Assembly: GCF_019748715.1 (NCBI RefSeq)
Contig: NZ_JACLBZ010000017.1
Coordinates: 30,981 to 94,980, forward strand
Source: Sporosarcina aquimarina
Lineage (GTDB): Bacteria > Bacillota > Bacilli > Bacillales_A > Planococcaceae
DNA length: 64,000 nucleotides
Reading direction: 5' to 3'
Both the position numbers and the translations under genes were made by a program. How positions within the stretch are numbered: position 1 is the stretch's first letter; the number at the start of each line of letters is the position of its first letter. Below are positions 56,445-63,935 of the stretch, piece by piece. The notes beneath the pieces were generated by a model. That model had not been told where the DNA came from and ran no database searches. It was given only the letters and a program-made list of their open reading frames with translations.

Positions 56445-58156
56445 CCATTATTTTATATATCATTTTCCGGTTGATCCCCGTAAGCTTCTCCAATTGACGA
56501 CCGCTTAACTTCGGATTTTTTCGCAATTCATCCTGCAATACGATCACCCGCTGTTTCTTCAAATCAGGACATTGTTTGTTCGGTGCCAAATGTTTGAACG
56601 AACCAAATCGTTCCTGGTCCAGCTTCAAAGTTGAAGGCTGGCTTCCAATCATCTTGCTAAGCGCTTCAAGTGACAATCCTCGATGCTGTGTCAGGGTCTT
56701 CTGCGCCAGGGCATAACGCTCACGAGCATTCTCTAAAATTTCCCTTTCCTTTGCTTCCTCCATCGATTCAATACGGATCTTCACATCCACAGTTACTTCC
56801 TGTGGCAGCAGAGCATGCAGAATCAACAAATCATCCCCTAGCGTAGCAGAAGGGAATAGGCTGCCGATCAATTTCTGCTGATCAACAGGATCAAGCAGTT
56901 CTTCAAAACGGCTAGCTACACCGAAAAACTCTGCAACTGTATCAAAATTCAACTTATCCTTCTGAATCAAATTCCTCTTTCGTTTTCGTTCCTTCAAATC
57001 ATTCTGTATTTGATGTGCTTGTTTCTCCAATAGACGATGACGTTCATCCAACTTTTCTTTTGACCATTTATCATCCAGATAGAGATCCAGCAGCTTGTCC
57101 ATCTTGGAATGCACATCTGATTTCATTTTCTCCAACCGTTTTACATCGGCAGCCAGACGTGACAGCTCAGCTTCATCGAAATCAGAGTCGATATACTCAG
57201 CAATCTTACTAGTATCGGTCAGGATGTCCTTAACTGCTTTTGTGATGCGGTGCTTGATGCGTTTATCATTAATAGTCGGCTTTACCTGGCATGCACGATA
57301 GGTCTCTTCGTTTGAATGCGTCAATACATATAAACCATATCTCTGCGACTTGTCTCTATTGTAAGTGTATTGTTTTTTCACGCTGATTTCTTTCTGACAG
57401 GAATCACAAATAATTTTCACATCTCGGAGAAAGTGGGGGTCTGCCGGTTTGCAACGGTATCGCTTACTAAGTTCATTTTGAATTCGTGCATACATCAGCT
57501 CAGTGCGCAATGGGGGATAGACGTTAGGTACAGTAATGGTCTCCCCGTTACTAAAAGATTTCTGCAACGTGCCGTGATAGGCAGGATTCTTTAACTTGCT
57601 AAGGACTTGCTGGCTTGTCCATTGCTTGCCTTCAGCCGTCTTGCAGATCTTATTTAACTCTCTTGCAATAGCTGTAGCACCGATACTCTTCCGGCTGCTT
57701 GCCCCACACTTTGCCTTCCCGGGTCTTTTGACGTTTCCCTCGCATCATTTTCCTTAGTAGATCACGACGGGAACGTTGAGCGAGTAAGTTCTTCAAATCT
57801 GATATGAACTCATCATCCTCATTGGCCAAGTCCACCACGCTGCCGGGTTCTGCAATCTTCACACGGTTCTCACGAAGCACACCCTTCAAGTACTCCCACT
57901 TGATCGTATCTAGACGGGAGAGCCGGTCCTGTTCGATGCAAAGGACGACATCAATCTTGCCGTCCTCGACCAGATCCAGCATCGCTTCCAAACCGTCCTT
58001 GTCCAGTTTGGTTCCACTGTCCACGTCTTTAAAGATATCGACGATGTGCCAGTTTTGGGATTTGGCGTAGCGTGTTAGCTCGATTGTCTGGGCGTTTAGG
58101 CTGTAGCGGTCTTCCTGAAGCTTGGTGGATACGCGGATGTAGATGGCTGCTTTCAT
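56422..58156 (-). pseudogene. Large serine recombinase, frameshifted and internally deleted
   Basis: The upstream half (57650-58156) encodes a serine resolvase domain beginning MKAAIYIRVST with catalytic S10, DGKIDVVLCIEQDRLSR and a C-terminal REGKVWGKQP, then falls out of frame and stops. The next frame continues without a gap as GATAIARELNKICKTAEG and KNPAYHGT, running into the 381-residue downstream half (56422-57567) with a zinc ribbon, coiled coil (about 130-200) and a terminal HTH-like segment. In intact relatives about 30-40 residues separate WGKxP from GATAIAREL, so a small deletion probably caused the frameshift. Probably the inactive integrase of the element inserted beside mrfA. 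Confidence 0.85.
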
Positions 58157-58173
58157 AATTAGTCACTCCTATT

Positions 58174-58188
58174 AAGAATGTACGTTCT
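58174..58188 (-). promoter_or_regulatory. LexA/DinR-box-like site upstream of the recombinase
   Basis: On the minus strand AGAACGTACATTCTT lies about 18 bp upstream of the recombinase ATG and its AGGAGTG site. The Bacillus LexA consensus is GAAC-N4-GTTC; this reads GAAC-GTAC-ATTC, one mismatch. The identical 15 bases occur upstream of tnpB at 63902-63916. Confidence 0.55.
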
Positions 58189-58201
58189 TTTAACTTTTTA
58201 A

Positions 58202-58228
58202 AAAAGAGCCCTTTAGAAAAGGGCTACG
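58202..58228 (-). terminator. Intrinsic terminator for the minus-strand cargo genes
   Basis: AGCCCTTT (58207-58214) pairs with AAAGGGCT (58218-58225); on the minus strand it is followed by CTTTTTT. It lies upstream of the recombinase and downstream of the DUF6414-like gene. Confidence 0.7.
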
Positions 58229-58258
58229 GAAAGAGAACCAAAGTTTGTATATTTAATG

Positions 58259-58264
58259 TATAAT
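58259..58264 (+). promoter_or_regulatory. -10 box upstream of the small lysine-rich gene
   Basis: A perfect TATAAT lies 35 bp before the TTG start of the 63-residue gene, in an AT-rich stretch. No good -35 is present. Confidence 0.4.
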
Positions 58265-58299
58265 AAGACTAACCTAATAAAGCTAAGGAGGGAATTTTA

Positions 58300-58491
58300 T
58301 TGGATCCCAAAAAAGTGATTAACCACAATATAGATGAGATGATGAAACTTGAAAATGAATATCAACAATTAAAAAAAGAAAATCACTTTAAAAAGAAAAA
58401 GATTCAAAATTCAATGTCCGTCAAAGCTGCTAGGTTCAATGATAATAGAGATAAACGTGCATCTCATTTTGATTTTATTCGTAATAAATAG
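58300..58491 (+). CDS. Small lysine-rich protein of unknown function
   Basis: A 63-residue highly charged protein (about one quarter Lys/Arg) predicted mostly helical, starting at TTG with a near-perfect AAGGAGGG ribosome binding site 9 nt upstream and a -10 box before that. I do not recognise the family. It is the only plus-strand gene in the minus-strand cluster and its last 17 bases overlap the end of the gene on the opposite strand. It could be a regulator, a small toxin/antidote or a nucleic-acid binding protein; nothing in the sequence decides among these. Confidence 0.6.
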   Translation: MDPKKVINHNIDEMMKLENEYQQLKKENHFKKKKIQNSMSVKAARFNDNRDKRASHFDFIRNK

Positions 58492-59434
58492 CTATTGGAG
58501 TTACTAACACATCTCCTTTTTTTATTATATTGAAGTTACCTAAGATAATATCAAGCATCATTGTCGGTATAATATCTAAACTATCGCCATCTAGCATCGG
58601 CATGTTCGTTATACCATCATAAACTATTTCCTTCTCCCCTAAAATTCTTACTAGATATCTTATATTTCTATTTTTATCAGTTCGAAATGTTAAAGATTCA
58701 ACAGACTCACGCAACATATCTTTCTTTAATAATCCAATTTTATCATTGGCTTTAATTACAACTAATCTATCCAATAGATCTGAAGAGAAATCACTCATTT
58801 TATTTAATAAGCTAATCGTATTAACTACGTGTTGTGTTTGCTCATGAGTTTCATATACCTTTTCCGCTAATGTTCTTTTATTTTGGTCTTGTGAAGGATT
58901 ATAAGGCTTAGATACTATTTTTTTAGCTGTCTCATATGACATCCCTGTTTTTTTAACATCATCAAGCATCATATTTTCTAGAAAGTCAGCATTTAATGAC
59001 TTTTTAATTAGATTAAAATCATAAAAACGATATTTAGATTCGCCAAGATGTAAGTCGCTTTCTTTAAGTTTTCCATTCTCAGTTAATAAGTCGTTCTCTG
59101 TCAGTTTCTTAATCAATAAATCTAATGAGTAATCATGAAAGGCTTTATTCAAAATATCTTTTTGGCCTTCTAAAATAGTTTTAGAATAATTGTTAGCTTC
59201 CTCCCCGCTGTTTCCCAAGTTAGTACCTAAGCTGAATTCGCCGCCAGGCAACATACCTGTACTAACTTTGACTCCTGCAGTAATGCCAGACTCTTTACCT
59301 CTAGTTGTCTGAATTTCTTCACTTTCAGTTTCTTCTCCTGAGTTTTCCAACGTGAAACTATGAACTAATCCCTCGTCTAATTGCGCTAATAAAGAGTTCA
59401 TAATCTCAGTATCTAAGTAAATAATCTCTTTCAT
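58475..59434 (-). CDS. Hypothetical protein resembling DUF6414
   Basis: A 319-residue protein. The N-terminus (IIYLDTEIMNSLLAQLDEGL) and the following Gly/Ser/Thr-rich segment (about 45-80) resemble proteins annotated as DUF6414, as far as I recall. Helical middle (about 85-230) and C-terminal beta-rich part (about 240-319, ending IIKKGDVLVTPIAIYYE) follow. GGAGGT is 8 nt upstream of the ATG. The gene is more AT-rich than the core genes around it, consistent with transfer. It sits with immunity genes in an integrative element, so a host-defence or maintenance role is possible but unproven. Confidence 0.7.
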   Translation of the reverse strand: MKEIIYLDTEIMNSLLAQLDEGLVHSFTLENSGEETESEEIQTTRGKESGITAGVKVSTGMLPGGEFSLGTNLGNSGEEANNYSKTILEGQKDILNKAFHDYSLDLLIKKLTENDLLTENGKLKESDLHLGESKYRFYDFNLIKKSLNADFLENMMLDDVKKTGMSYETAKKIVSKPYNPSQDQNKRTLAEKVYETHEQTQHVVNTISLLNKMSDFSSDLLDRLVVIKANDKIGLLKKDMLRESVESLTFRTDKNRNIRYLVRILGEKEIVYDGITNMPMLDGDSLDIIPTMMLDIILGNFNIIKKGDVLVTPIAIYYE

Positions 59435-59513
59435 TTTTAATTACCTCCAATTATTATGCAAATTTATTTCGTATTAGAAAACACTTACAATTTGAAATAT
59501 GAAATGTTAATTC

Positions 59514-60047
59514 TCAATCCACTCCACCGTCCCTAACTTCCCACCAGCCGCGGCAAGCCCGTCCACCCGATGCATGAATATCAATTCCATCCGATAGGCT
59601 GCAAACTTGCAAACTCATCCTAACCAGGAAGTAGTCGGCTACTTCTGAAATGACGATGGGCTGATCGAAGGCGGCCATTCGTTTTGCCTGGCTCTCGCAT
59701 TTGCTGAGGGCGTATGGATCGGCGCTGAGTTGTGTTTGGTGACGGGCGTACAGGTGGCAGAATTCTTCTACAAGCAGCAGCTTCTTCTCGATGGCGTTCA
59801 ATCCCTCTTTTAGAAAGATGGTGCCCCGCCTACTGCGTTTGCCTGGCAGGGAGCAGGCTTTGAGATGATGAATTGTGTCGTACTGGATGAACGGCTCGGT
59901 AAATGGCTTGTCCACCGGCAGTATGCGGATGCCGTAGCGCCAGCAGATGTCATACATGTCGATCTCATCCGGGTATGTATAATGAAAATGGGAGAGGACC
60001 TTGTCGGCCCGTTCCTCCCAGTAGTCTGTGTGTTGTCTGAGTTGCAC
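59514..60047 (-). CDS. ImmA/IrrE-type metallopeptidase-like protein with altered zinc motif
   Basis: A 177-residue protein with the layout of the ImmA/IrrE family: an N-terminal WEERADKVLSHF region, then GTIFLKEGLNAIEKKLLLVEEFCHLYARHQTQ. The HExxH zinc-protease motif reads EEFCH (E94-E95-x2-H98): the first histidine ligand is glutamate. ImmA cleaves the ImmR-type repressor of ICEs and phages after DNA damage; an XRE repressor is encoded 1.1 kb upstream on the same strand. The start is a GTG at 60047 with AGGTTGTG upstream. It may be inactive or use a modified site. Confidence 0.75.
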   Translation of the reverse strand: MQLRQHTDYWEERADKVLSHFHYTYPDEIDMYDICWRYGIRILPVDKPFTEPFIQYDTIHHLKACSLPGKRSRRGTIFLKEGLNAIEKKLLLVEEFCHLYARHQTQLSADPYALSKCESQAKRMAAFDQPIVISEVADYFLVRMSLQVCSLSDGIDIHASGGRACRGWWEVRDGGVD

Positions 60048-60059
60048 GAAATCACAACC

Positions 60060-61079
60060 TTATTTCTTGAGTTTCCAACCGCCTAATATTCTTGGTGTTG
60101 CAAGGTCGGATCCATAGCTATCTACGAAATATACAGACACCAGATCCTCGTATTTACCAGAGTTGTTCACTAGGTTCATAACCAATTCCCCAATTTGATC
60201 TACGAACCTTTCTTTTTCATGATCTGGCGAGTAGTACCAGGCGTCACTTATTACTACGTTGACGATATCCCAATTACCTTGCCTTGGCTTCACGTCCAGG
60301 ATGATTCCACCACCCAATTCTTTCATTTCAGCAATTGCCTGATTAAAAGATTTATCTTGCTCAGTCTTAACTGCTTCTACAGAAGGATAGGGTACAGTGA
60401 CTGTTTCGAAAACAGCATTTTTACCACCTAGCTGATTTTCGGAGGCAAGGTCTCCGGTCATTTTGTTTCCTGTTTCACCATAGATATTTTTAATATCTTC
60501 AGGCTGCGGATGCTCGTCCAAATTGAAACGGAACATAGCGTTCGCTGCAAAATGGGCAGGTTTCCAATCGGCAGGAATATCGAATGAAGTTTCCGCAATG
60601 CCATCTTTCACTTTTACAAAACCGCTCTTATGATTCAAGTTACCGTCTATCAAAGATACTTCCAATAAGCTTCCGTCCGGTATGTTGGTATCAATTTCAA
60701 CTTGTATTTTTCCTTTTCCGGCAGTTGCTTTTACAGTACCTTTTACATTAAGTTGCTCTTTTTTCTTTTTCTCAGCAGCTTGTTTCTTATTTTCTATGTC
60801 CGCTTTTTCAGCAGCCACTTTTTTTGCAACCTCATCTTTTGAAGCTTTTTCTTTCTTTTCGTCATCTTCTTTTTTGCTATCTACAGCAATTTTTTCTTTG
60901 CTGTTCGCAGTTTCTTCTGCAGGTGGAAGTATTGATCCTGCAATCAAGATTGTCATGAAGCCTATACCCGTAGCAATGCCCACCTTCTTTTTAGGCCTTT
61001 TTCTAAAGAAAGCAATAATCAGCATGACCAGACCGATTAGAAATGTAAATGCACCAATTACAGCCAAGAATTCTCCCAC
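60060..61079 (-). CDS. Membrane protein with coiled coil, unknown function
   Basis: A 339-residue protein with two N-terminal hydrophobic segments (about 4-25 and 34-52), a lysine/glutamate-rich coiled coil (about 58-112, KKEDDEKKEKASKDEVAKKV), and a globular domain with a DUF4352- or exported-protein-like beta pattern (about 113-335). The start is GTG at 61079 with AGGGGGG 8 nt upstream. Such proteins are often encoded beside phage or ICE repressors in Firmicutes. It lies between the immA-like gene and the XRE repressor, all on the minus strand and likely co-transcribed. No function assigned. Confidence 0.7.
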   Translation of the reverse strand: MGEFLAVIGAFTFLIGLVMLIIAFFRKRPKKKVGIATGIGFMTILIAGSILPPAEETANSKEKIAVDSKKEDDEKKEKASKDEVAKKVAAEKADIENKKQAAEKKKKEQLNVKGTVKATAGKGKIQVEIDTNIPDGSLLEVSLIDGNLNHKSGFVKVKDGIAETSFDIPADWKPAHFAANAMFRFNLDEHPQPEDIKNIYGETGNKMTGDLASENQLGGKNAVFETVTVPYPSVEAVKTEQDKSFNQAIAEMKELGGGIILDVKPRQGNWDIVNVVISDAWYYSPDHEKERFVDQIGELVMNLVNNSGKYEDLVSVYFVDSYGSDLATPRILGGWKLKK

Positions 61080-61143
61080 TCTAATCCCCCCTAGTTAACT
61101 CGACTCACATGTACAACTTAGTGATATATTCCCATGTCTTATG

Positions 61144-61169
61144 TAAAAATAAATACGGTTAAAAACCGT
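61144..61169 (-). terminator. Short terminator after the XRE repressor gene
   Basis: ACGGTT-TTT-AACCGT on the minus strand is followed by an AT-rich, T-containing tract (ATTTATTTTT). It lies 15 bp past the repressor stop. Confidence 0.55.
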
Positions 61170-61184
61170 GGTAGTACCAGGTAT

Positions 61185-61646
61185 TTAATTTTCTAATTCC
61201 CCAAACTCATTCCTGTAATCTTCATCATCGTCTTCCAAAAACATCTGCCTTATCTTATAAAGCTTAATCAATTCTTTCACTTTCTTCTCTGGGTCAGAGG
61301 CCATGTCATGAAATATAACAGGATACTTTTTCAGTTCATTGAAAAGTTTCACTTCTTCTACAGAAAGAATTATCTCTTGACCAACAGCAATGACGTCTTC
61401 ATTTGAAAATTTATTGTTGGTTAGTCCATGTAAGTACTCTGTAGAACAAGTTAAAGCTAAAGCCAATCGTGCCACATCATCATGATTAGGATCACTATAG
61501 CCTCTTTCCCAATTTGAAATAACTTGAGAAGAAACATTTACCAGGCTACCTAAATTAGTTTGTGTTAGCTTCGATTGTTTTCTTTTGGTTTTGATTCTTT
61601 CACCTATACTTATAGTAATCACCTTTTGAAATAATTGAATTACCAA
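61185..61646 (-). CDS. XRE-family helix-turn-helix repressor, ImmR-like
   Basis: A 153-residue regulator with an N-terminal lambda-repressor-type HTH (about 15-72: GERIKTKRKQSKLTQTNLGSLVNVSSQVISNWERGYSDPN, with HTH around 27-48) and a C-terminal acidic tail (about 95-153). It probably represses element genes and its own promoter through the repeated AACTAACGGAA sites just upstream. The start is uncertain: a TTG at 61646 opens the frame, but a GTG at 61619 closer to the HTH, with AAAAGG before it, is as likely. Cleavage by the ImmA-like protein would relieve repression. Confidence 0.85.
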   Translation of the reverse strand: MVIQLFQKVITISIGERIKTKRKQSKLTQTNLGSLVNVSSQVISNWERGYSDPNHDDVARLALALTCSTEYLHGLTNNKFSNEDVIAVGQEIILSVEEVKLFNELKKYPVIFHDMASDPEKKVKELIKLYKIRQMFLEDDDEDYRNEFGELEN

Positions 61647-61658
61647 AATAATAACAGT

Positions 61659-61740
61659 AACTAACGGAAATAGATATAGAACTAACGGAATATGAGGATA
61701 AAGTATTTATAATTTTTAGTTATAACAGAGAACGTTAGTT
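61659..61740. promoter_or_regulatory. Operator-like repeats upstream of the XRE repressor
   Basis: AACTAACGGAA occurs twice as a direct repeat (61659-61669 and 61680-61690), 21 bp apart, i.e. two helical turns. An inverted match CGTTAGTT follows at 61733-61740. They lie immediately upstream of the repressor start. The rest of the 406-bp gap to the RNase J gene holds a terminator hairpin and no convincing gene. Confidence 0.6.
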
Positions 61741-61957
61741 TGGAAGCTAAGAAAATAATATATGTAAACTTAGGAGAGATAAGAATTGTTGAAGGGATAA
61801 ATATAGTAGATATGATAACCCAAGTAGCTTATGTGTCACAGGCGGAATGCCTTTGTGAGTATGGTTGTGTCAGATCTGTATCGCGCATAGGAAACAGGGG
61901 AGATGAATAATAAGAGTCGAGGGGAGGGACTTTTGAAAGAGTTGACGGGATAAAAGT

Positions 61958-61999
61958 AGAAGTGGAAGCCGATCTGATGACGGCTACCACTTCTTTTTT
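61958..61999. terminator. Hairpin terminator downstream of the RNase J-like gene
   Basis: AGAAGTGGAAGCCG (61958-61971) pairs with CGGCTACCACTTCT (61981-61994) with one mismatch and a 9-nt loop. The T-tract is strongest on the plus strand; on the minus strand ACTTTTATC follows, so it may serve the RNase J gene too. Confidence 0.7.
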
Positions 62000-62052
62000 A
62001 ATAAAGTTGAAAGGTATTCCCGCTCCATTCTTTATTCGATTCATTTTGTAAT

Positions 62053-63729
62053 TCAAATCTCAATCAAAAACGAAAGGATCATCGGTCTTCTTTTCGTTCG
62101 CTCAAATAATAAACTCTCCACTGATTTCTTTACACTCTGTCTGATAGCCGTTCGTTTACTGCCATGTATCGAGCTCAAATTAGTGACCGTTGTTTTAACA
62201 ATTTCATTGACTTCTTTAATGAGTTCCTTCGCATCGGGTTCATAAACAAAGCCTCGCGAGATGGTATCTGGTTCGGAAATTAGTTGACCATCCGTTTTAC
62301 TAACCGTGATAACAATGATGAGCATCCCTTCTTCTGACAGGACTCTTCGGTCACGCAGCACAATATTTCGCACATCTCCTACACCTAATCCGTCAACAAA
62401 CACACGGCCAGCGTGAACTCTTCGTGTTTGATATGCCTTAGTATGATCGACATCTACGACATCTCCGTTGTTGATAATAAAAATATTTTCTCGATCTACG
62501 CCAACAGATTCGGCCAGTTGCTTATGCTTATAGAGCATTCTATATTCTCCGTGAATGGGAATGAAATACTTCGGTTTCATCAGTGTAAGCATGAGCTTCA
62601 GTTCTTCTTGGTTTGCATGGCCGGAAACATGCATACCGGTTGAAGCGCCTGACCCATAAATTACATTTGCTTTCAGAAGATATAAATTATCGATAATCCG
62701 TGAAACATTCTTCTCGTTACCCGGGATAGGGGATGAAGCTAAAATAACGGTATCGTCTGGAAGTATTTCCACGTGTCTGAAATTGGAACTCGACAACCGC
62801 GACAAAGCTGCCATCGGTTCACCTTGACTGCCGGTGCACAAAACGGCGACTTTTTCAGGGTCCATTTTACCTATCTCGTATGGTTCGATCAACATATCGT
62901 CAGGGATTCTCAAATGCCCAAGTTCCGTGGCAACGCTTACCACATTTATCATGCTTCTGCCTAGTAAAGCGAGTTTTCTACCCGTTTTTTGTGCTGCATC
63001 GACGACCTGCTGAACACGGTGTACATTGGATGCGAACGTAGAGATAAAAACTTTTTTCTGTGCCTTTCGGAATTCTTCTTCAATATGTCCTCCGACCGTT
63101 ATTTCCGAAGGGTTAAATCCAGGGCGCTCCGCATTGGTGCTTTCAGACAGTAATACGAGCACACCGTTTTTTCCGATTTCCGCCATCTTGTGAATGTCTG
63201 GCGCATCATTATTCACAGGGGTTAAATCAAACTTAAAATCCCCAGTATGAACAACTGCCCCAATAGGTGTATGGAAAACGATTCCTACACAATCGGGAAT
63301 ACTATGATTTGTCCTGAAAAACGAAATGTCCACGTTTCCGAATGATAACTTAGATGCTGCGTGGAAGATTGTTAATTCCGTATGACGAAGCAAACCATGT
63401 TCCTTCAATTTAAGGTTTATTAACCCAGCTGTTAATTCCGTTGCATACACGGGGATATTCAGCTGCTTTAAGAAATAGGGGATGCCTCCAATATGATCTT
63501 CATGTCCGTGTGTAATGATAAGAGCTCTGACTTTGTCTTTATTTTGTTGTAAGTACGTAATATCTTGGATAATCAAATCAATTCCCAGAAGACTTTCGTC
63601 AGGAAATTTTGAGCCGCAATCAATAACAAAGATATCATCTTCATATTGCACTACGTACATGTTTTTCCCGATTTCATTAATCCCGCCTAAAGCAAAAATC
63701 GACAAAGTATTTTCGAGATTGGTCATTAG
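62053..63729 (-). CDS. Ribonuclease J1-like protein, accessory paralogue
   Basis: A 558-residue metallo-beta-lactamase/beta-CASP ribonuclease. The metal motif HGHEDHIGG is at 73-81, with D in VHTGDFKFD, the beta-CASP motifs (SESTNAERPG, MHVSGHANQEELKLML) and the C-terminal domain (VGDVRNIVLRDRRVLSEEGM). It is close in length to RNase J1 (about 555 aa). The core rnjA gene normally lies beside rpoY, which is not here, so this is probably an extra copy on the accessory element. The ATG at 63729 has AGGGAGAG upstream. A housekeeping role in mRNA decay may be supplemented or modified by it. Confidence 0.9.
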   Translation of the reverse strand, partial: LMTNLENTLSIFALGGINEIGKNMYVVQYEDDIFVIDCGSKFPDESLLGIDLIIQDITYLQQNKDKVRALIITHGHEDHIGGIPYFLKQLNIPVYATELTAGLINLKLKEHGLLRHTELTIFHAASKLSFGNVDISFFRTNHSIPDCVGIVFHTPIGAVVHTGDFKFDLTPVNNDAPDIHKMAEIGKNGVLVLLSESTNAERPGFNPSEITVGGHIEEEFRKAQKKVFISTFASNVHRVQQVVDAAQKTGRKLALLGRSMINVVSVATELGHLRIPDDMLIEPYEIGKMDPEKVAVLCTGSQGEPMAALSRLSSSNFRHVEILPDDTVILASSPIPGNEKNVSRIIDNLYLLKANVIYGSGASTGMHVSGHANQEELKLMLTLMKPKYFIPIHGEYRMLYKHKQLAESVGVDRENIFIINNGDVVDVDHTKAYQTRRVHAGRVFVDGLGVGDVRNIVLRDRRVLSEEGMLIIVITVSKTDGQLISEPDTISRGFVYEPDAKELIKEVNEIVKTTVTNLSSIHGSKRTAIRQSVKKSVESLLFERTKRRPMILSFLIEI

Positions 63730-63803
63730 TCGTCTCTCCCTATGTTTCATGAATACCTTAAGTATGTCCGTTCATAGGGAATTTATTACTTTCCGACAGA
63801 AGA

Positions 63804-63877
63804 CGCCCACTTCAAGGAATGTGTAGGGCGTAGCCCAATGGGTAAGTGGGTGATAAATATCGGTTGGCGCTAGCCAA
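63804..63877 (+). other. Hairpin-rich leader upstream of tnpB
   Basis: CGCCCACTT can pair with AAGTGGGTG (63843-63851) and encloses GGGC-GTA-GCCC (63826-63836). A separate perfect hairpin TTGGC-GCTA-GCCAA follows at 63864-63877. Hairpins at the ends of IS200/IS605-type elements are recognised by TnpA, so this may be the element's left end. Confidence 0.45.
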
Positions 63878-63894
63878 AGAGTATGTCAGTCGGT

Positions 63895-63900
63895 TATAAT
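63895..63900 (+). promoter_or_regulatory. -10 box for tnpB
   Basis: A perfect TATAAT lies 36 bp before the tnpB ATG and one base before a LexA-box-like site. Confidence 0.5.
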
Positions 63901-63901
63901 G

Positions 63902-63916
63902 AGAACGTACATTCTT
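63902..63916 (+). promoter_or_regulatory. LexA/DinR-box-like site upstream of tnpB
   Basis: AGAACGTACATTCTT (core GAAC-GTAC-ATTC, one mismatch from GAAC-N4-GTTC) lies between the -10 box and the GGTGGAGGTGA ribosome binding site. It is identical in 15 bases to the site at 58174-58188 upstream of the recombinase. Confidence 0.55.
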
Positions 63917-63935
63917 TTTGGTGGAGGTGAATTTC

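Noticed and set aside
61812..61910. A 32-codon open frame with several cysteines between the XRE gene and the RNase J gene
   Set aside because: The nearest purine-rich site is about 18 nt away and no homologue is recognised; kept only as a note.
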